Of a DNA stretch of 64,000 bases, positions 46,632-56,065 are shown in pieces. How positions within the stretch are numbered: the stretch's first letter is position 1; the number at the start of each line of letters is the position of its first letter. Under the pieces are notes generated by a model. That model had not been told where the DNA came from. It saw only the letters and a program-made list of their open reading frames with translations, and ran no database searches. The translations under genes were made by a program, and so were the position numbers. The stretch is from Sphingomonas sp. SORGH_AS_0950 (lineage in GTDB: Bacteria > Pseudomonadota > Alphaproteobacteria > Sphingomonadales > Sphingomonadaceae), in NCBI RefSeq assembly GCF_030818415.1, contig NZ_JAUTAE010000001.1, forward strand, positions 3,126,001 through 3,190,000, read 5' to 3'.

Positions 46632-47225
46632 ATGGACGCGCGCATGGCTGACGATCCCTTTGCCCTGTTCGATGCGTGGTTTGCCGAAGCGCGTGCGAGC
46701 GAAATCAACGATTCCAACGCGATGGCGCTGGCGACGGTCGATGCGCGCCTTCAGCCCTCGGTCCGCATGGTCCTGCTGAAGGGGCATGATGCCCGCGGAT
46801 TCGTGTTCTACACCAATCGCGAGAGCCGCAAGGCGCAGGATCTGGGCGAGGGCAGCCGGGCCGCGCTGCTGTTCCACTGGAAGTCGCTGCGCCGCCAGAT
46901 CCGGATCGAGGGCATGGTCGCCCGCGTCTCCGATGCGGAATCGGATGCCTATTTCGCCAGCCGGGGCCGCGACTCGCAGCTGGGCGCCTGGGCCTCCGAC
47001 CAGTCGCGGCCGCTCGCCGACCGCGCGACGTTCGAGGCGCGGTTCGAAGAAATGCGCGCCCGGTTCGAGGACGGCGAGGTGCCCCGCCCGCCGCATTGGG
47101 GCGGATACCGCGTGTCCCCCGAGCGGATCGAATTCTGGCTCGACCGCGAACACCGGCTGCACGAACGGCGTGTCTTCACCCGCACGCCCGAGAATGGCTG
47201 GGACGAAGGGCTGCTGTTCCCGTGA
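46632..47225 (+). CDS. pdxH: pyridoxamine 5'-phosphate oxidase
   Basis: FMN enzyme making PLP from pyridoxine- or pyridoxamine-phosphate. The protein (197 residues from the ATG at 46632) contains [56 protein letters not shown] and the C-terminal [19 protein letters not shown]. Candidate starts at 46578, 46632 and 46644 all lie in frame; the last gives the most usual N-terminus ([12 protein letters not shown]), and 46632 has an AGG upstream. Its stop overlaps the CDF transporter start. Confidence 0.93.
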   Translation: MDARMADDPFALFDAWFAEARASEINDSNAMALATVDARLQPSVRMVLLKGHDARGFVFYTNRESRKAQDLGEGSRAALLFHWKSLRRQIRIEGMVARVSDAESDAYFASRGRDSQLGAWASDQSRPLADRATFEARFEEMRARFEDGEVPRPPHWGGYRVSPERIEFWLDREHRLHERRVFTRTPENGWDEGLLFP

Positions 47226-48175
47226 CCCAGGACGAACGCAAGAAGGTCATTCCGCTGGCGACCAAGGCGGCACTGGCCAGCGTCGCGATGGCGCTGTTCC
47301 TGCTGGCGCTGAAGGGCTTTGCCGCGTGGCGGACGGGGTCGGTCGCGATGCTGGGGTCGCTGGCCGACACCGCGCTCGACCTGCTGGCCAGCCTGGTCAC
47401 GCTGTACGGCGTCCGGCTGGCGGCGACCCCGGCCGACCATGACCATCGTTTCGGCCATGGCAAGGCGGAGGCGCTGGCGGCGCTGTTCCAGGTGGCGCTG
47501 ATCACCGCCTCGGCGGCGGGCATCGCGTGGCGCGCGGTGATGGCGCTGGGCGCGGACAATCCCACCTCCGACGCCGAGTTCGGCATCGGCGTGTCGGTCA
47601 TCGCGATCGCCGCGACCGTGGTGCTGCTCGGTTATCAGCGCAGCGTCATCCGTCGCACCGGGTCGGTCGCGATCCTGGCGGACAATGTCCATTACCAGTC
47701 GGACGTGCTGCTCAACGGATCGGTGATCGTCGCGATGGTGCTCGACCAGTATTTCGGCTGGCACGGCGCGGACCCGATCTTCGGCATCGCCATCGCGCTG
47801 TGGCTGGCCTGGGGCGCGTTCCAGGCATCCTCGACCGCGATCGACCAGCTGATGGACAAGGAATGGCCCGACGACCAGCGCGCCGCGTTCCTGGACGTCG
47901 CCGCGCGCCAGCCGGGGCTGAAGGGCATTCACGACTTCCGCACCCGCCGCTCCGGAAGCCATGACTTCGCGCAATTCCATATGGAGGTGGCGCGCGACCT
48001 GACCGTCGCCGCCGCGCATGACATTGTCGAGGGGGTGGAACGCGCGCTGCGCCGGGCCTTCCCCAAGGTCGAGGTGCTGATCCATCTCGATCCCGAAGGC
48101 CATGTCGACACCGACAATCCGCTGGTCGAGGCGGACGTGACCCCGCACTGGTTCGGCAAGCGGATCGGCTATTGA
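47222..48175 (+). CDS. cation diffusion facilitator (FieF-like metal exporter)
   Basis: A 317-residue inner membrane antiporter of divalent metals. Six transmembrane segments lie in the first 210 residues, with metal ligands in [20 protein letters not shown] and [19 protein letters not shown] in TM2 and its loop, and [13 protein letters not shown] in TM5. The cytoplasmic domain with [19 protein letters not shown] follows. The pattern is that of FieF-type iron/zinc exporters; specificity is inference. GTG start overlapping the pdxH stop (GTGA). Confidence 0.93.
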   Translation: MTQDERKKVIPLATKAALASVAMALFLLALKGFAAWRTGSVAMLGSLADTALDLLASLVTLYGVRLAATPADHDHRFGHGKAEALAALFQVALITASAAGIAWRAVMALGADNPTSDAEFGIGVSVIAIAATVVLLGYQRSVIRRTGSVAILADNVHYQSDVLLNGSVIVAMVLDQYFGWHGADPIFGIAIALWLAWGAFQASSTAIDQLMDKEWPDDQRAAFLDVAARQPGLKGIHDFRTRRSGSHDFAQFHMEVARDLTVAAAHDIVEGVERALRRAFPKVEVLIHLDPEGHVDTDNPLVEADVTPHWFGKRIGY

Positions 48176-48978
48176 TGCGCATCCCCTTCACCCAGGTCGA
48201 TGCCTTTGCCGAGGCGGCGTTCGGCGGCAATCCGGCGGCGGTGATGATGCTGTCGGCGTGGCTGGACGACGCCATGCTGCTGGCGATCGCGCAGGAGAAC
48301 AACCTGTCCGAAACCGCCTTCCTGGTGGCGGCCGACGGCGCGGCGGCGGATTTCGAGCTGCGCTGGTTCACGCCGGGCGACGAGGTCGAGATGTGCGGCC
48401 ACGCCACGCTGGCGAGCGGGCATGTCGTGCTATCCTCCGATACGACGCGCGAGCGGGTGCGCTTCGCGACCCGCCATGCCGGGGTGCTGGAGGTGGCGCG
48501 CGACGGGCTGGGCTACAGCCTGTCGCTGCCCGAGCGGACGCCGGTGCCTGCGGCGCTGCCGGGGGTGGTCGAGGCGCTGAGCGTGGAGGGCGTGGTCGCG
48601 ACGCTGCGCCATCCGGCGGGCTATGCGGTGGTCGTGGTCGACGATGCGGCGCGGGTACGAGCCTGTACGCCCGACTTCGCGGCGCTTGCGGCGGCGGGCC
48701 GCTACGTCGTGATCCTGACCGCGCGCGGCGGGGCGGGTGAGGCGGATGTGGTCAGCCGCGTCTTCGTACCGGCCTTCGCCATCGATGAAGACCCGGTGAC
48801 GGGCGCAGCGCATGCGGTGATCACGCCCTATTGGACGCAGAAGCTGGGCCGCGATGCCTTTGTGGCGGAGCAGGCGAGCGCGCGCGGCGGGCGGCTGCGC
48901 TGCCGGATGGAAGGCGACCGGGTGGTGCTGGGCGGCGGATGCGTCACGGTGATCGAGGGGGCGTTCCTTCTGCCATAA
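48175..48978 (+). CDS. PhzF family isomerase/epimerase-like protein
   Basis: A 267-residue two-lobed protein of the PhzF family (diaminopimelate epimerase fold). The family blocks are TQVDAFAEAAFGGNPAAVMM, NNLSETAFLV with the catalytic Glu, EVEMCGHATLASGHVV and DPVTGAAHAVITPYW. No phenazine genes accompany it, so it is one of the many PhzF-like proteins of unknown substrate. Its ATG overlaps the CDF stop by one base (TGATG), the third coupled gene of the pdxH operon. Confidence 0.9.
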   Translation: MRIPFTQVDAFAEAAFGGNPAAVMMLSAWLDDAMLLAIAQENNLSETAFLVAADGAAADFELRWFTPGDEVEMCGHATLASGHVVLSSDTTRERVRFATRHAGVLEVARDGLGYSLSLPERTPVPAALPGVVEALSVEGVVATLRHPAGYAVVVVDDAARVRACTPDFAALAAAGRYVVILTARGGAGEADVVSRVFVPAFAIDEDPVTGAAHAVITPYWTQKLGRDAFVAEQASARGGRLRCRMEGDRVVLGGGCVTVIEGAFLLP

Positions 48979-49030
48979 GCGGCCGGGTGCGGGCTTCGAC
49001 TTTTTCGTTCAGCTTGAATGGGGTTCAGCA

Positions 49031-49150
49031 CCCCGGCGAAGGCCGGGGCCCAGGCTCCACCAAGCCTGTGGCGCGCCACGCGATGCGGGGGAGGCCAATG
49101 CCCGGCGCCTTCGATGGCACATAGCAACTGGGCCCCGGCCTTCGCCGGGG
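49031..49150. repeat. paired inverted repeat, family D
   Basis: CCCCGGCGAAGGCCGGGGCC followed by CAG and its exact complement at 49128–49150 form a perfect 23-bp pair around about 74 bases. It lies between the convergent phzF-like and smc genes and could end both transcripts. Each arm is itself partly palindromic. Confidence 0.85.
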
Positions 49151-49189
49151 AACGGGTGTAATTCGCTGGATCGCGCTTTGAAACGGGCC

Positions 49190-52100
49190 TCACTCCGCCG
49201 CCAGCAACGTCTCCGCCGCCTGCAAATCCACCGACACCAGCCGGCTGACCCCGCGTTCGATCATCGTCACGCCGAACAGCCGGTGCATCCGGCTCATCGT
49301 CACCGCATTGTGGGTCACGATCAGATAGCGCGTGTCCGTCTCGCGCGTCATCCGGTCGAGCAGCCCGCAGAAACGGTCGATATTGGCGTCGTCCAGCGGC
49401 GCGTCGACCTCGTCCAGCACGCAGATCGGCGCGGGGTTGGTCAGGAACAGCCCGAAGATCAGCGCCACCGCCGTCAGCGCCTGTTCGCCCCCCGACAACA
49501 GGGTCAGCGACTGGAGCCGCTTGCCCGGGGGCTGCGCCATGATCTCCAGCCCCGCCTCCAGCGGATCGTCCGAATCGACCAGCGCCAGATGCGCCGAGCC
49601 GCCGTCGAACAGCGTCGCGAACAGCGTCTGGAAATGCCCGTTGACCGCCTCGAACGCCTCGAGCAGCCGCTGCCGCCCCTCGCGGTTGAGCAGCCCGATC
49701 GAACCGCGCAGCCGCGCCACCGCCTGGACCAGATCCTCGCGCTCCGCCGCGCTTGCCGCGCCGCTGGCCTCGAGTTCGGCCAGTTCCTGTTCGGCGACGA
49801 GGTTGACCGGACCGATCCGCTCGCGATCGGCGGACAGCTTCTCGTGTGCGGCTCCCTCGGCCTGGGGCGAGCCGACGCCCGCGCTCTCGAACCCCAGCTT
49901 CTCCGGCAGGACCGGCGCGGGGCAGGCGAAGCGCTCGCCCGAGACGCGGCCCAGCTCGACCCGGCGCAATTCGTGATTCTCGACCCGCGCCAGCGCGCCC
50001 GCCCGCGCTTCCCGCGCCGCCGACAGCAGGGCGTTGGCCCCGGCATGCGCGGCCTCCGCCGCGCGCAGCGCGCGTTCGGCTTCGGCTTCCTCCGCCTGGG
50101 TCCGCTCCGCCTCCGCCTTGGCGGCATCATGCGCGGCGGCGAGCGTGGCGATCTCCTCGGCCAGCTGCGCCGGGCGATCGGCGATGGCGGCGGTATCGCG
50201 GTCCAGCGTGGCGGCGCGGGCATCCATCTCGGCGATCCGCCCCGCCGCCTGACCCGCCCGCTGTTCCCAGCCCTGTGCCTCGGCAATGGCGGCGGCCAGC
50301 CGGTCGCGGGTCTGCGCCAGGCTGCGTTCCAGCGTGGTCCGCTCCGACCGCGCGAGCGCCACCGCCGAGCGGGCGAGCTGCGTCTCGGTCAGGAGCCGCG
50401 CCGTCTCCGCCGCGCTCGCGCTGCCGTCGGGCAGGGCGGCGAGCGCGGCGGCGGCGCGGTCGCATTCGACCGCCGCCTCGTCCATCTCGTTGGCGATCCG
50501 TTCGGCGCGGATGGCGAGGTCGGCGCGCTGTCCGGACAGGCGTTCGATCTGCGCTTGCGCCCGGTCCTCGGCGCGCTGCGCCTCGCGATGCGCGGCCTCG
50601 GCCTGGGCGAGCAGCGTGCGGGCGCTGGCGGCGGCGCCCCGCGCACGCGCGATCCGCTCGTCGATCGTGACCCGCGCGGCGGTGGCGGCGGCGACCGCGC
50701 TTTCCGCCGCCGGACGCTCCGCCTCCAGCTTCGCCAGCCGGTTGCGGCGTTCCATCCGCTCCGCCGCCGCCGCGCCGCCGCCCTCGCCGACATAGCCGTC
50801 CCAGCGCCGCAGCCGCCCCTCGCGCGTGACCAGCCGCTGGCCGACGCGGAGCGGCTGGCCCGAATCCGCCTCGACCAGGAAGATCTGCGACAGCCGCCGC
50901 GCCAGCGTCTCGGGCGCCTGGATCCGTGCGCCCAGCGGCAGCGTGCCGACCGGGGCGGGGGGATCGTCCTCGGCGATGGGCGATCCCTGCCAGTCGACCA
51001 AAGGCGTATCCAGCTCGTCGCCCAGCGCCGCCGCCAGCGCGCGCTCGAAGCCCGGATCGGCCTGCACCTCGTCCAGCAGGCGGTCGCCGCCCTTGCGCTC
51101 GGTCGCGCGGGTCAGCGCGGTCATCTCGGCCTCCAGCGCGGCGAGCGCGGCGATCGCCTGCGCGCGCGCCGCCTCGGCGGGATCGCGTTCGGCGGTGGCC
51201 ATCGCCTCGCTCTCCTCGGCCCATTGCGAGGCGGCGCGCGCCTTGTCGGCATCGGTGCGCGCGGCGGCCTGCGCGGCGATGGCAGCGTCGCGCACCGCCT
51301 CCTGCCCGGCCAGGTCGGGCAGCGCCTCGATCGCGGCGGCGACCCCGCGCGCCTCGCGCTCGGCGCGTTCGTGGCGCGCGCGCGCGGAGCTCAGCCCGGC
51401 CTCGGCGATGCGGCGTTCGGCGGCTTCGGCGGCCTGGGCGGACAGGGCCCGCGCCAGCGCCACCTCGGCATCGCGATTCTTGCTCTCCGCCTCGGCCAGC
51501 AGCGTGTCGAGCCGGGGCATGGCCTGGGTCGCATGGGCGATGCGCGCGTCCAGATCCTCGCGCTCGTCGGTCAGCCGCTGGATGGCGGCGGCGGCGTCAT
51601 GCGCCAGCGCATCCTCGCGCGCCCGGTCCTCGCCGACGCGGGTGCGCGAGGATGCCAGTTCCTCGATCCGGCGTTGCAGCCCGTGACGCTGGTCGCGGGC
51701 GCGGGACAGGGCATGGCCCGCCTCGCTCAACGCATCGCGCGCCGCCAGCGCGGCGGCGCGGGTCCGCGCGGCCAGCGCCACCGCCTGCTCCTGCGCCCCG
51801 GCCGCGATCCGTTCGGCCTGCGTCGTCTCGGTCACGCGGCGTTCGGCGGCGTCGGCCTCGATCCGGGCGGCTGCGGCGGCATCGGCGGCGTCGCGCCAGC
51901 GGGCGAAGATCATCCGCGCCTCGGCCATGCGGATCTGGTCGGAGATCAGGCGATAGCGCTCCGCCGCGCGCGCCTGTCGCCGCAGGGTCGCGATGCGGGC
52001 ATCCTGGTCGGCGATCGCCTCGTCCAGCCGGGTGAGATTGGCCTCGGTCGCGCGCAGCTTGGCCTCCGCATCGCGGCGGCGGACGTGGAGCCCGGCGATC

Positions 52101-52576
52101 CCGGCGGCTTCCTCCAGCATCGCGCGGCGCTCGGCGGGCTTGGCGGCGATGACCGCGCCGATCCGGTTCTGGCTGACGAGGGCTGGCGAATGCGCGCCGG
52201 TTGCGGCATCGGCGAACAGCAGCGCCACGTCCTTGGCGCGCACGTCGCGCCCGTCGATCCGGTATGCCGAGCCCGCGCCGCGTTCGATCCGGCGGACGAT
52301 CTCGGTCTCCTCGCCCTCACGCTCGGCCAGGATCGTGACCTCGGCGAAGTCGCGCGGCGGGCGGCTGGCGGTGCCCGCGAAGATGACGTCTTCCATCCCC
52401 GCACCGCGCATCGACCGCGCGCTGTTCTCCCCCATCGTCCAGCGCAGCGCTTCGAGCAGGTTCGACTTGCCGCAGCCATTGGGCCCGACAACGCCGGTCA
52501 GCCCCGGTTCGATGACCAGATCGGCCGGATCGACGAAGCTCTTGAAACCCGAAATGCGAAGCCGCTTGATCTGCAC
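49190..52576 (-). CDS. smc: chromosome segregation protein SMC
   Basis: An 1128-residue condensin ATPase for chromosome compaction and segregation. The N-terminal head has VQIKRLRISGFKSFVDPADL and Walker A VVGPNGCGKSNLLEALRW; two very long Ala/Glu/Arg-rich coiled coils flank a hinge near the middle (about 500–640); the C-terminal head has signature LLSGGEQALTAVALIFGLFL and Walker B ICVLDEVDAPLDDANIDRF. The start is taken as GTG at 52576, matching the family N-terminus; the frame is open to 52714. scpA and scpB are not in the window. Confidence 0.95.
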   Translation of the reverse strand: MQIKRLRISGFKSFVDPADLVIEPGLTGVVGPNGCGKSNLLEALRWTMGENSARSMRGAGMEDVIFAGTASRPPRDFAEVTILAEREGEETEIVRRIERGAGSAYRIDGRDVRAKDVALLFADAATGAHSPALVSQNRIGAVIAAKPAERRAMLEEAAGIAGLHVRRRDAEAKLRATEANLTRLDEAIADQDARIATLRRQARAAERYRLISDQIRMAEARMIFARWRDAADAAAAARIEADAAERRVTETTQAERIAAGAQEQAVALAARTRAAALAARDALSEAGHALSRARDQRHGLQRRIEELASSRTRVGEDRAREDALAHDAAAAIQRLTDEREDLDARIAHATQAMPRLDTLLAEAESKNRDAEVALARALSAQAAEAAERRIAEAGLSSARARHERAEREARGVAAAIEALPDLAGQEAVRDAAIAAQAAARTDADKARAASQWAEESEAMATAERDPAEAARAQAIAALAALEAEMTALTRATERKGGDRLLDEVQADPGFERALAAALGDELDTPLVDWQGSPIAEDDPPAPVGTLPLGARIQAPETLARRLSQIFLVEADSGQPLRVGQRLVTREGRLRRWDGYVGEGGGAAAAERMERRNRLAKLEAERPAAESAVAAATAARVTIDERIARARGAAASARTLLAQAEAAHREAQRAEDRAQAQIERLSGQRADLAIRAERIANEMDEAAVECDRAAAALAALPDGSASAAETARLLTETQLARSAVALARSERTTLERSLAQTRDRLAAAIAEAQGWEQRAGQAAGRIAEMDARAATLDRDTAAIADRPAQLAEEIATLAAAHDAAKAEAERTQAEEAEAERALRAAEAAHAGANALLSAAREARAGALARVENHELRRVELGRVSGERFACPAPVLPEKLGFESAGVGSPQAEGAAHEKLSADRERIGPVNLVAEQELAELEASGAASAAEREDLVQAVARLRGSIGLLNREGRQRLLEAFEAVNGHFQTLFATLFDGGSAHLALVDSDDPLEAGLEIMAQPPGKRLQSLTLLSGGEQALTAVALIFGLFLTNPAPICVLDEVDAPLDDANIDRFCGLLDRMTRETDTRYLIVTHNAVTMSRMHRLFGVTMIERGVSRLVSVDLQAAETLLAAE

Positions 52577-52708
52577 GGACCCGGTCGCCGCTCCCCCCGA
52601 TGCGCTGTGGTTAACCGATAGCGGATGGAGGCGGGATGTCGAGGGGGGAGGCGTGGTGGAGACGCTCGCGGCGTGGTTGGGGATTCTTCGCACGGAATGG
52701 GGGATGTC

Positions 52709-52727
52709 GCCCACTTGCAGACATTGA
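52709..52727 (+). repeat. 19-bp direct repeat, left copy
   Basis: GCCCACTTGCAGACATTGA lies 31 bases before the start of the 63-residue small gene. An 18/19 identical copy in the same orientation follows that gene's stop by one base (52952–52970). Confidence 0.75.
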
Positions 52728-52758
52728 GCATGGCTTTGCGATCTGTCATCGTGCGGTA

Positions 52759-52950
52759 ATGTCGCTTGAACACCAGCCGCGCCTGTTGGACGAACAAACC
52801 GCTTTCAGGGCGATGTGCGTTTATCTTGAGGCTTACTGGGAGCGAGGCCTGCGGTCATCTGATGACATTGCCCAGCTTTTGTCGATCATCCACAACGACC
52901 CGGCAACGCCGGATGATTGGGCAAATGCTATCGAGCAGGTCGTCCGCTAA
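52759..52950 (+). CDS. 63-residue orphan hypothetical protein in a repeat-framed islet
   Basis: A small acidic protein starting MSLEHQPRLLDEQTAFRAMC and ending DDWANAIEQVVR, all helical in appearance, with no known domain. Its base composition is clearly lower in GC than the surrounding genes, suggesting acquisition from elsewhere. It is framed by 19-bp direct repeats at 52709 and 52952. No strong ribosome binding site is present (GTGCGGTA before the ATG). The size, acidity and setting recall small immunity or antitoxin-like orphans, but there is no direct evidence for such a role. Confidence 0.55.
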   Translation: MSLEHQPRLLDEQTAFRAMCVYLEAYWERGLRSSDDIAQLLSIIHNDPATPDDWANAIEQVVR

Positions 52951-52951
52951 C

Positions 52952-52970
52952 GCCCACTTGCGGACATTGA
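52952..52970 (+). repeat. 19-bp direct repeat, right copy
   Basis: GCCCACTTGCGGACATTGA, differing by one base from the copy at 52709. A weaker third relative (CTTGATTGCGGACGTTGAT) follows at 52988. Confidence 0.75.
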
Positions 52971-53027
52971 CCGTCACCCTCGTACTTCTTGATTGCGGAC
53001 GTTGATTGCCCGGTGCAGCGTGTCAGA

Positions 53028-53420
53028 ATGCAGCACGGATCGATCGTCAAGTTTTTGTCGGGCACACTCTCCGCGGAAGGTTTGGCACGAGAGATACGCG
53101 CTGAAGTTGCCGCATTTAGAACCGCACTGAGAGACACGGCGAAGGGCAACATCCTAGTCTCCAGGGGGCCGCGATTTGTGGTGACCAGAGAGGGCGCACG
53201 ACGTTTGCTAAAAGCCGTAGCCGACGATCGGTTGCCGTTCGATGCGGCGAACTACCTCGCAGATTGCATCGTCATGAACGACGACTTTGAATTTGCGGAC
53301 GATGCCGTGCGGGGCGCCGTGTTCTTCATCGAAGATGACAGCGGCCGGTTTGCCACGGGCAATGATGAATGGCGACCCTCTCGGGCGGAAACGCTGAACG
53401 CGATTGCTCTGCTGGATTGA
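53028..53420 (+). CDS. orphan hypothetical protein, about 130 residues
   Basis: A protein I do not recognise. From the ATG at 53028 it reads MQHGSIVKFLSGTLSAEGLA, then a helical region (EVAAFRTALRDTAKGNILVS), a middle rich in acidic residues (NDDFEFADDAVRGAVFFIED) and ends LNAIALLD. There is no signal peptide or membrane segment. The frame is open back to a TTG at 52989, and the third repeat-like sequence overlaps that region. GC content is lower than for neighbouring housekeeping genes. It shares the islet with the 63-residue gene. Confidence 0.6.
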   Translation: MQHGSIVKFLSGTLSAEGLAREIRAEVAAFRTALRDTAKGNILVSRGPRFVVTREGARRLLKAVADDRLPFDAANYLADCIVMNDDFEFADDAVRGAVFFIEDDSGRFATGNDEWRPSRAETLNAIALLD

Positions 53421-53509
53421 ACAACAACTATCTTTGGCTCACCTCTGAAAGCTGCCGGACCGCTCACCACCAATTTCCGTCATTCGCGCCGGTGCATGTC
53501 GTTTCCGGA

Positions 53510-54787
53510 TCACCCGAACCGCGCCAATCCGAACGGTTCCAGAGGCACGGGTGACGCCTTTCCATCCAGCATCGCCGCCACCAACTCCCCCGTAATCGGC
53601 GCAAGGGTCAGGCCCAGATGGTTGTGCCCGAAGGCATAGGACACGCCCGTCGTCCCCGGCGCCCGCCCGATCGCTGGCAAGTAATCCGGCAGGGTCGGCC
53701 GCGCGCCCATCCAGGGTTTGGCGTCCTCGCCGATCGGCAGGCCCAGCGCCGCGATGTGGCGGCGCAGGCGGTTCCATTTGGCGGGGTCGGGTTTGGCCTG
53801 GGCGCGGGCGAACTCGACGATGCTGGCGGCGCGCAGGCCACCGGCGAAGCGGGTGACGATCATCGAGCGGTCCTCGAACACCACCGGGGGCAGGTCGGCG
53901 GGCCAGTCGACCGCCGGGCCGGTCTGGAGGTGATAGCCGCGCTCGGCGATGATCGGGGCCTTGAGCCCGAACGGACGGAGCAGCACGGCGCTCGCCACGC
54001 CCGCCGTCACGACGATCTGCGCCGCCGACAGGCGGCGGCCGTCCTCGAGCCGCGCCTCGCCGTCGCCGACCGCCGCCACGCGTCCCACGATGCGCGTGCC
54101 GCCGTCCGCCAGGAAGCGGGCGAGGGCGGCCTCGGCAAGTTGGGTCGGGTCGGCGATCTGGCCGCTCCCCTCGAAGCGGATGCCGCCCGCGAGCGGGGCG
54201 TGGACGCGGGTGCGCCAGTCCTGCAACTCCGCCTCGGTCAGGGCGCGGAAGCGCGCGGTGCCGGTGTCCGCCGCCTGCCACCCGGCAAGCCCGCGCGCGG
54301 CGCTTTCGGGGGTTTCCCACAGCACGACATGACCGTCCTCGCGCAGCAGCTCGGGCGCGCCCAGCGCCGCGACATGACGCCGCCAGGCGGGCATGGCCTG
54401 TGCCAGCAGAGCGGCAAGTGCGCCATGCGCCCGCCGATAGCGATCGGCCCGTGCCGCGCCCAGCAACCGCAGCGCGAAGGGCAGCCAGGTCGCGATCTCG
54501 CGCGGGGGCAGCGCCAGTGCGCCGCCGCGAAAGAACAGCCGTCTGGCAAAGCCGCGCACCATCGCGGGCGAGGCGATCGGCTCGGCCTGCTCGGTCGCGA
54601 TATGGCCCGCATTGCCCCAGGAGGCGGCGCGTGGGGTCTCCTCCGCCTCGACCAGCGTCACCGCCCATCCGGCCCGTTGCAGCGCCAGCGCGGTAGTGGT
54701 CCCGATGACGCCGCCCCCGACGATCAGGGCGGTGCGATCTTGCGGGGCGGCGGCGTGATTTTCGGGCTTGGGCATAAGTCGGGTCAT
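53510..54787 (-). CDS. FAD-dependent D-amino-acid (D-hydroxyproline-type) dehydrogenase
   Basis: A 425-residue DadA/DAO-type flavoenzyme. The N-terminal Rossmann motif ALIVGGGVIGTTTALALQRA binds FAD and EDRSMIVTRFAGGLRAAS is the substrate-side sheet; GVSYAFGHNHLGLTLAPITG is the C-terminal FAD motif. Family members oxidise free D-amino acids. Divergent pairing with a 4-hydroxyproline epimerase points to cis-4-hydroxy-D-proline as substrate (inference). The start at 54787 leaves only 33 bases between the two divergent ATGs; a second ATG at 54775 is possible. Confidence 0.85.
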   Translation of the reverse strand: MTRLMPKPENHAAAPQDRTALIVGGGVIGTTTALALQRAGWAVTLVEAEETPRAASWGNAGHIATEQAEPIASPAMVRGFARRLFFRGGALALPPREIATWLPFALRLLGAARADRYRRAHGALAALLAQAMPAWRRHVAALGAPELLREDGHVVLWETPESAARGLAGWQAADTGTARFRALTEAELQDWRTRVHAPLAGGIRFEGSGQIADPTQLAEAALARFLADGGTRIVGRVAAVGDGEARLEDGRRLSAAQIVVTAGVASAVLLRPFGLKAPIIAERGYHLQTGPAVDWPADLPPVVFEDRSMIVTRFAGGLRAASIVEFARAQAKPDPAKWNRLRRHIAALGLPIGEDAKPWMGARPTLPDYLPAIGRAPGTTGVSYAFGHNHLGLTLAPITGELVAAMLDGKASPVPLEPFGLARFG

Positions 54788-54798
54788 ATCGTATACGG
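54788..54798. promoter_or_regulatory. operator-like CCGTATACGA palindrome in the divergent intergenic region
   Basis: ATCGTATACGG, with the 8-bp palindrome CGTATACG at its core, sits in the 33-bp gap between the flavoenzyme and epimerase genes. The same ten bases (CCGTATACGA on the minus strand) recur before the M24 peptidase gene. Such motifs are typical of GntR/FadR-type regulators. No regulator gene is in the window. Confidence 0.55.
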
Positions 54799-54820
54799 AT
54801 TTCCTAGCAAGGGAATCCCG

Positions 54821-55834
54821 ATGACGTCACCGACCATCCGCCACACCTTTTTCTGTATCGACGGCCATACCGCGGGCAATCCGGTCCGGCTGGTCGCGGG
54901 CGGTGCGCCGCTGTTGCGCGGGAGCAGCATGGCCGAGCGGCGGCTGGACTTTCTGGAACGCTTCGACTGGATCCGCACCGGGCTGTGCTTCGAGCCGCGC
55001 GGGCATGACATGATGTCGGGCGGCTTCCTCTATCCGCCGTGCGAGCCCGACAGCGACGCGGCGATCCTGTTCATCGAGACCAGCGGCTGCCTGCCCATGT
55101 GCGGGCACGGCACGATCGGCATGATCACCTTCGGCCTGGAAAACGGCCTCATCACCCCGCGCGAGCCGGGCAAGCTGAAGGTCGAGGTGCCGGCGGGCAC
55201 CATCCATATCGAATATGAGAAGGAAGGCGCCAAGGTCACGGCGGTCCGCATCCGCAACGTCCCCGCCTATCTGGCGGCCGAGGGCATCGAAATCGACGTG
55301 CCGGGCTTCGGCCCGCTGACGCTGGATGTCGCCTATGGCGGCAACTATTACGCCATCGTCGAGCCGCAGGGGGCCTATACCGGGCTGGACGATCTGGGCG
55401 CGTCGAAGCTGGTCGAGTTGAGCCGGACGATCCGCGAACTGGTGCGCGAGAAGTTCGAGCCGGTGCATCCGCTCGAACCCTCGATCCGGGGGGTCAGCCA
55501 TGTGCTCTGGGCGGACAAGCCCTCGGCCGAGGATGCCGATGGGCGCAACGCGGTCTTCTATGGCGAACGCGCGATCGACCGTTCCCCATGCGGCACCGGC
55601 ACCTCGGCGCGGTTGGCGCATCTGGCGGCCAAGGGGCGCTTGCGCGTCGGCGACCGCTTCGTCCACGAAAGCTATATCCGCAGCCGCTTCATCGGCCGGG
55701 TGGAGGAAGCGACCGAACTCGGCGGGCAGGCGGCGATCGTGCCGTCGATCCAGGGCTCGGCGGTGGCGACGGGTTTCAACACGATCTGGATCGATCGCGA
55801 GGACCCTTTCTGGGCCGGGTTCACCGTCGTCTGA
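54821..55834 (+). CDS. 4-hydroxyproline epimerase (proline racemase family)
   Basis: A 337-residue two-lobed enzyme of the proline racemase superfamily. Both catalytic cysteines are present: Cys94 in CLPMCGHGTIGM and Cys257 in IDRSPCGTGTSARLA. Two cysteines mean racemase/epimerase rather than the Cys/Thr dehydratase. The N-terminus (FFCIDGHTAGNPVRLVAGG) is that of 4-hydroxyproline 2-epimerases, which turn trans-4-hydroxy-L-proline into cis-4-hydroxy-D-proline for catabolism. AAGGGA precedes the ATG. It is divergent from the FAD oxidoreductase expected to use its product. Confidence 0.9.
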   Translation: MTSPTIRHTFFCIDGHTAGNPVRLVAGGAPLLRGSSMAERRLDFLERFDWIRTGLCFEPRGHDMMSGGFLYPPCEPDSDAAILFIETSGCLPMCGHGTIGMITFGLENGLITPREPGKLKVEVPAGTIHIEYEKEGAKVTAVRIRNVPAYLAAEGIEIDVPGFGPLTLDVAYGGNYYAIVEPQGAYTGLDDLGASKLVELSRTIRELVREKFEPVHPLEPSIRGVSHVLWADKPSAEDADGRNAVFYGERAIDRSPCGTGTSARLAHLAAKGRLRVGDRFVHESYIRSRFIGRVEEATELGGQAAIVPSIQGSAVATGFNTIWIDREDPFWAGFTVV

Positions 55835-55839
55835 GGCGA

Positions 55840-56038
55840 TTTTCACGCGAAGACGCGAGGGCGCGAAGAAGAAGAGGTTCGCGCGGAGACGCGGAGGTGG
55901 AGGGACTCGCCGCGCCAGCGGCCCTCCAATCTCCACCCGTTGCTGATTCCAGAGCGCTGCCGCGCGGGCGATCATCTCCGCGCCTCCGCGTCTCCGCGCG
56001 AACAAAATCCTTCGCGTCTTCGCGCCTTCGCGTGAACC
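55840..56038. repeat. nested inverted repeat, family E (copy 2)
   Basis: TTTTCACGCGAAGACGCGAG and GCGCGGAGACGCGGAGG face CCTCCGCGTCTCCGCGCG and CTTCGCGTCTTCGCGCCTTC. It fills the gap between the convergent epimerase and M24 genes. Its organisation matches the copy between phoH and miaB. Confidence 0.75.
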
Positions 56039-56065
56039 AATCCCGGCCTCAGCCGGGCTCGCGCC

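Noticed and set aside
49178-52621. Very long open frame of about 1147 codons on the plus strand across smc
   Set aside because: It is the antisense shadow of smc. High GC with GC-rich third positions keeps opposite frames open; the product is Arg/Gly/His-rich without motifs.
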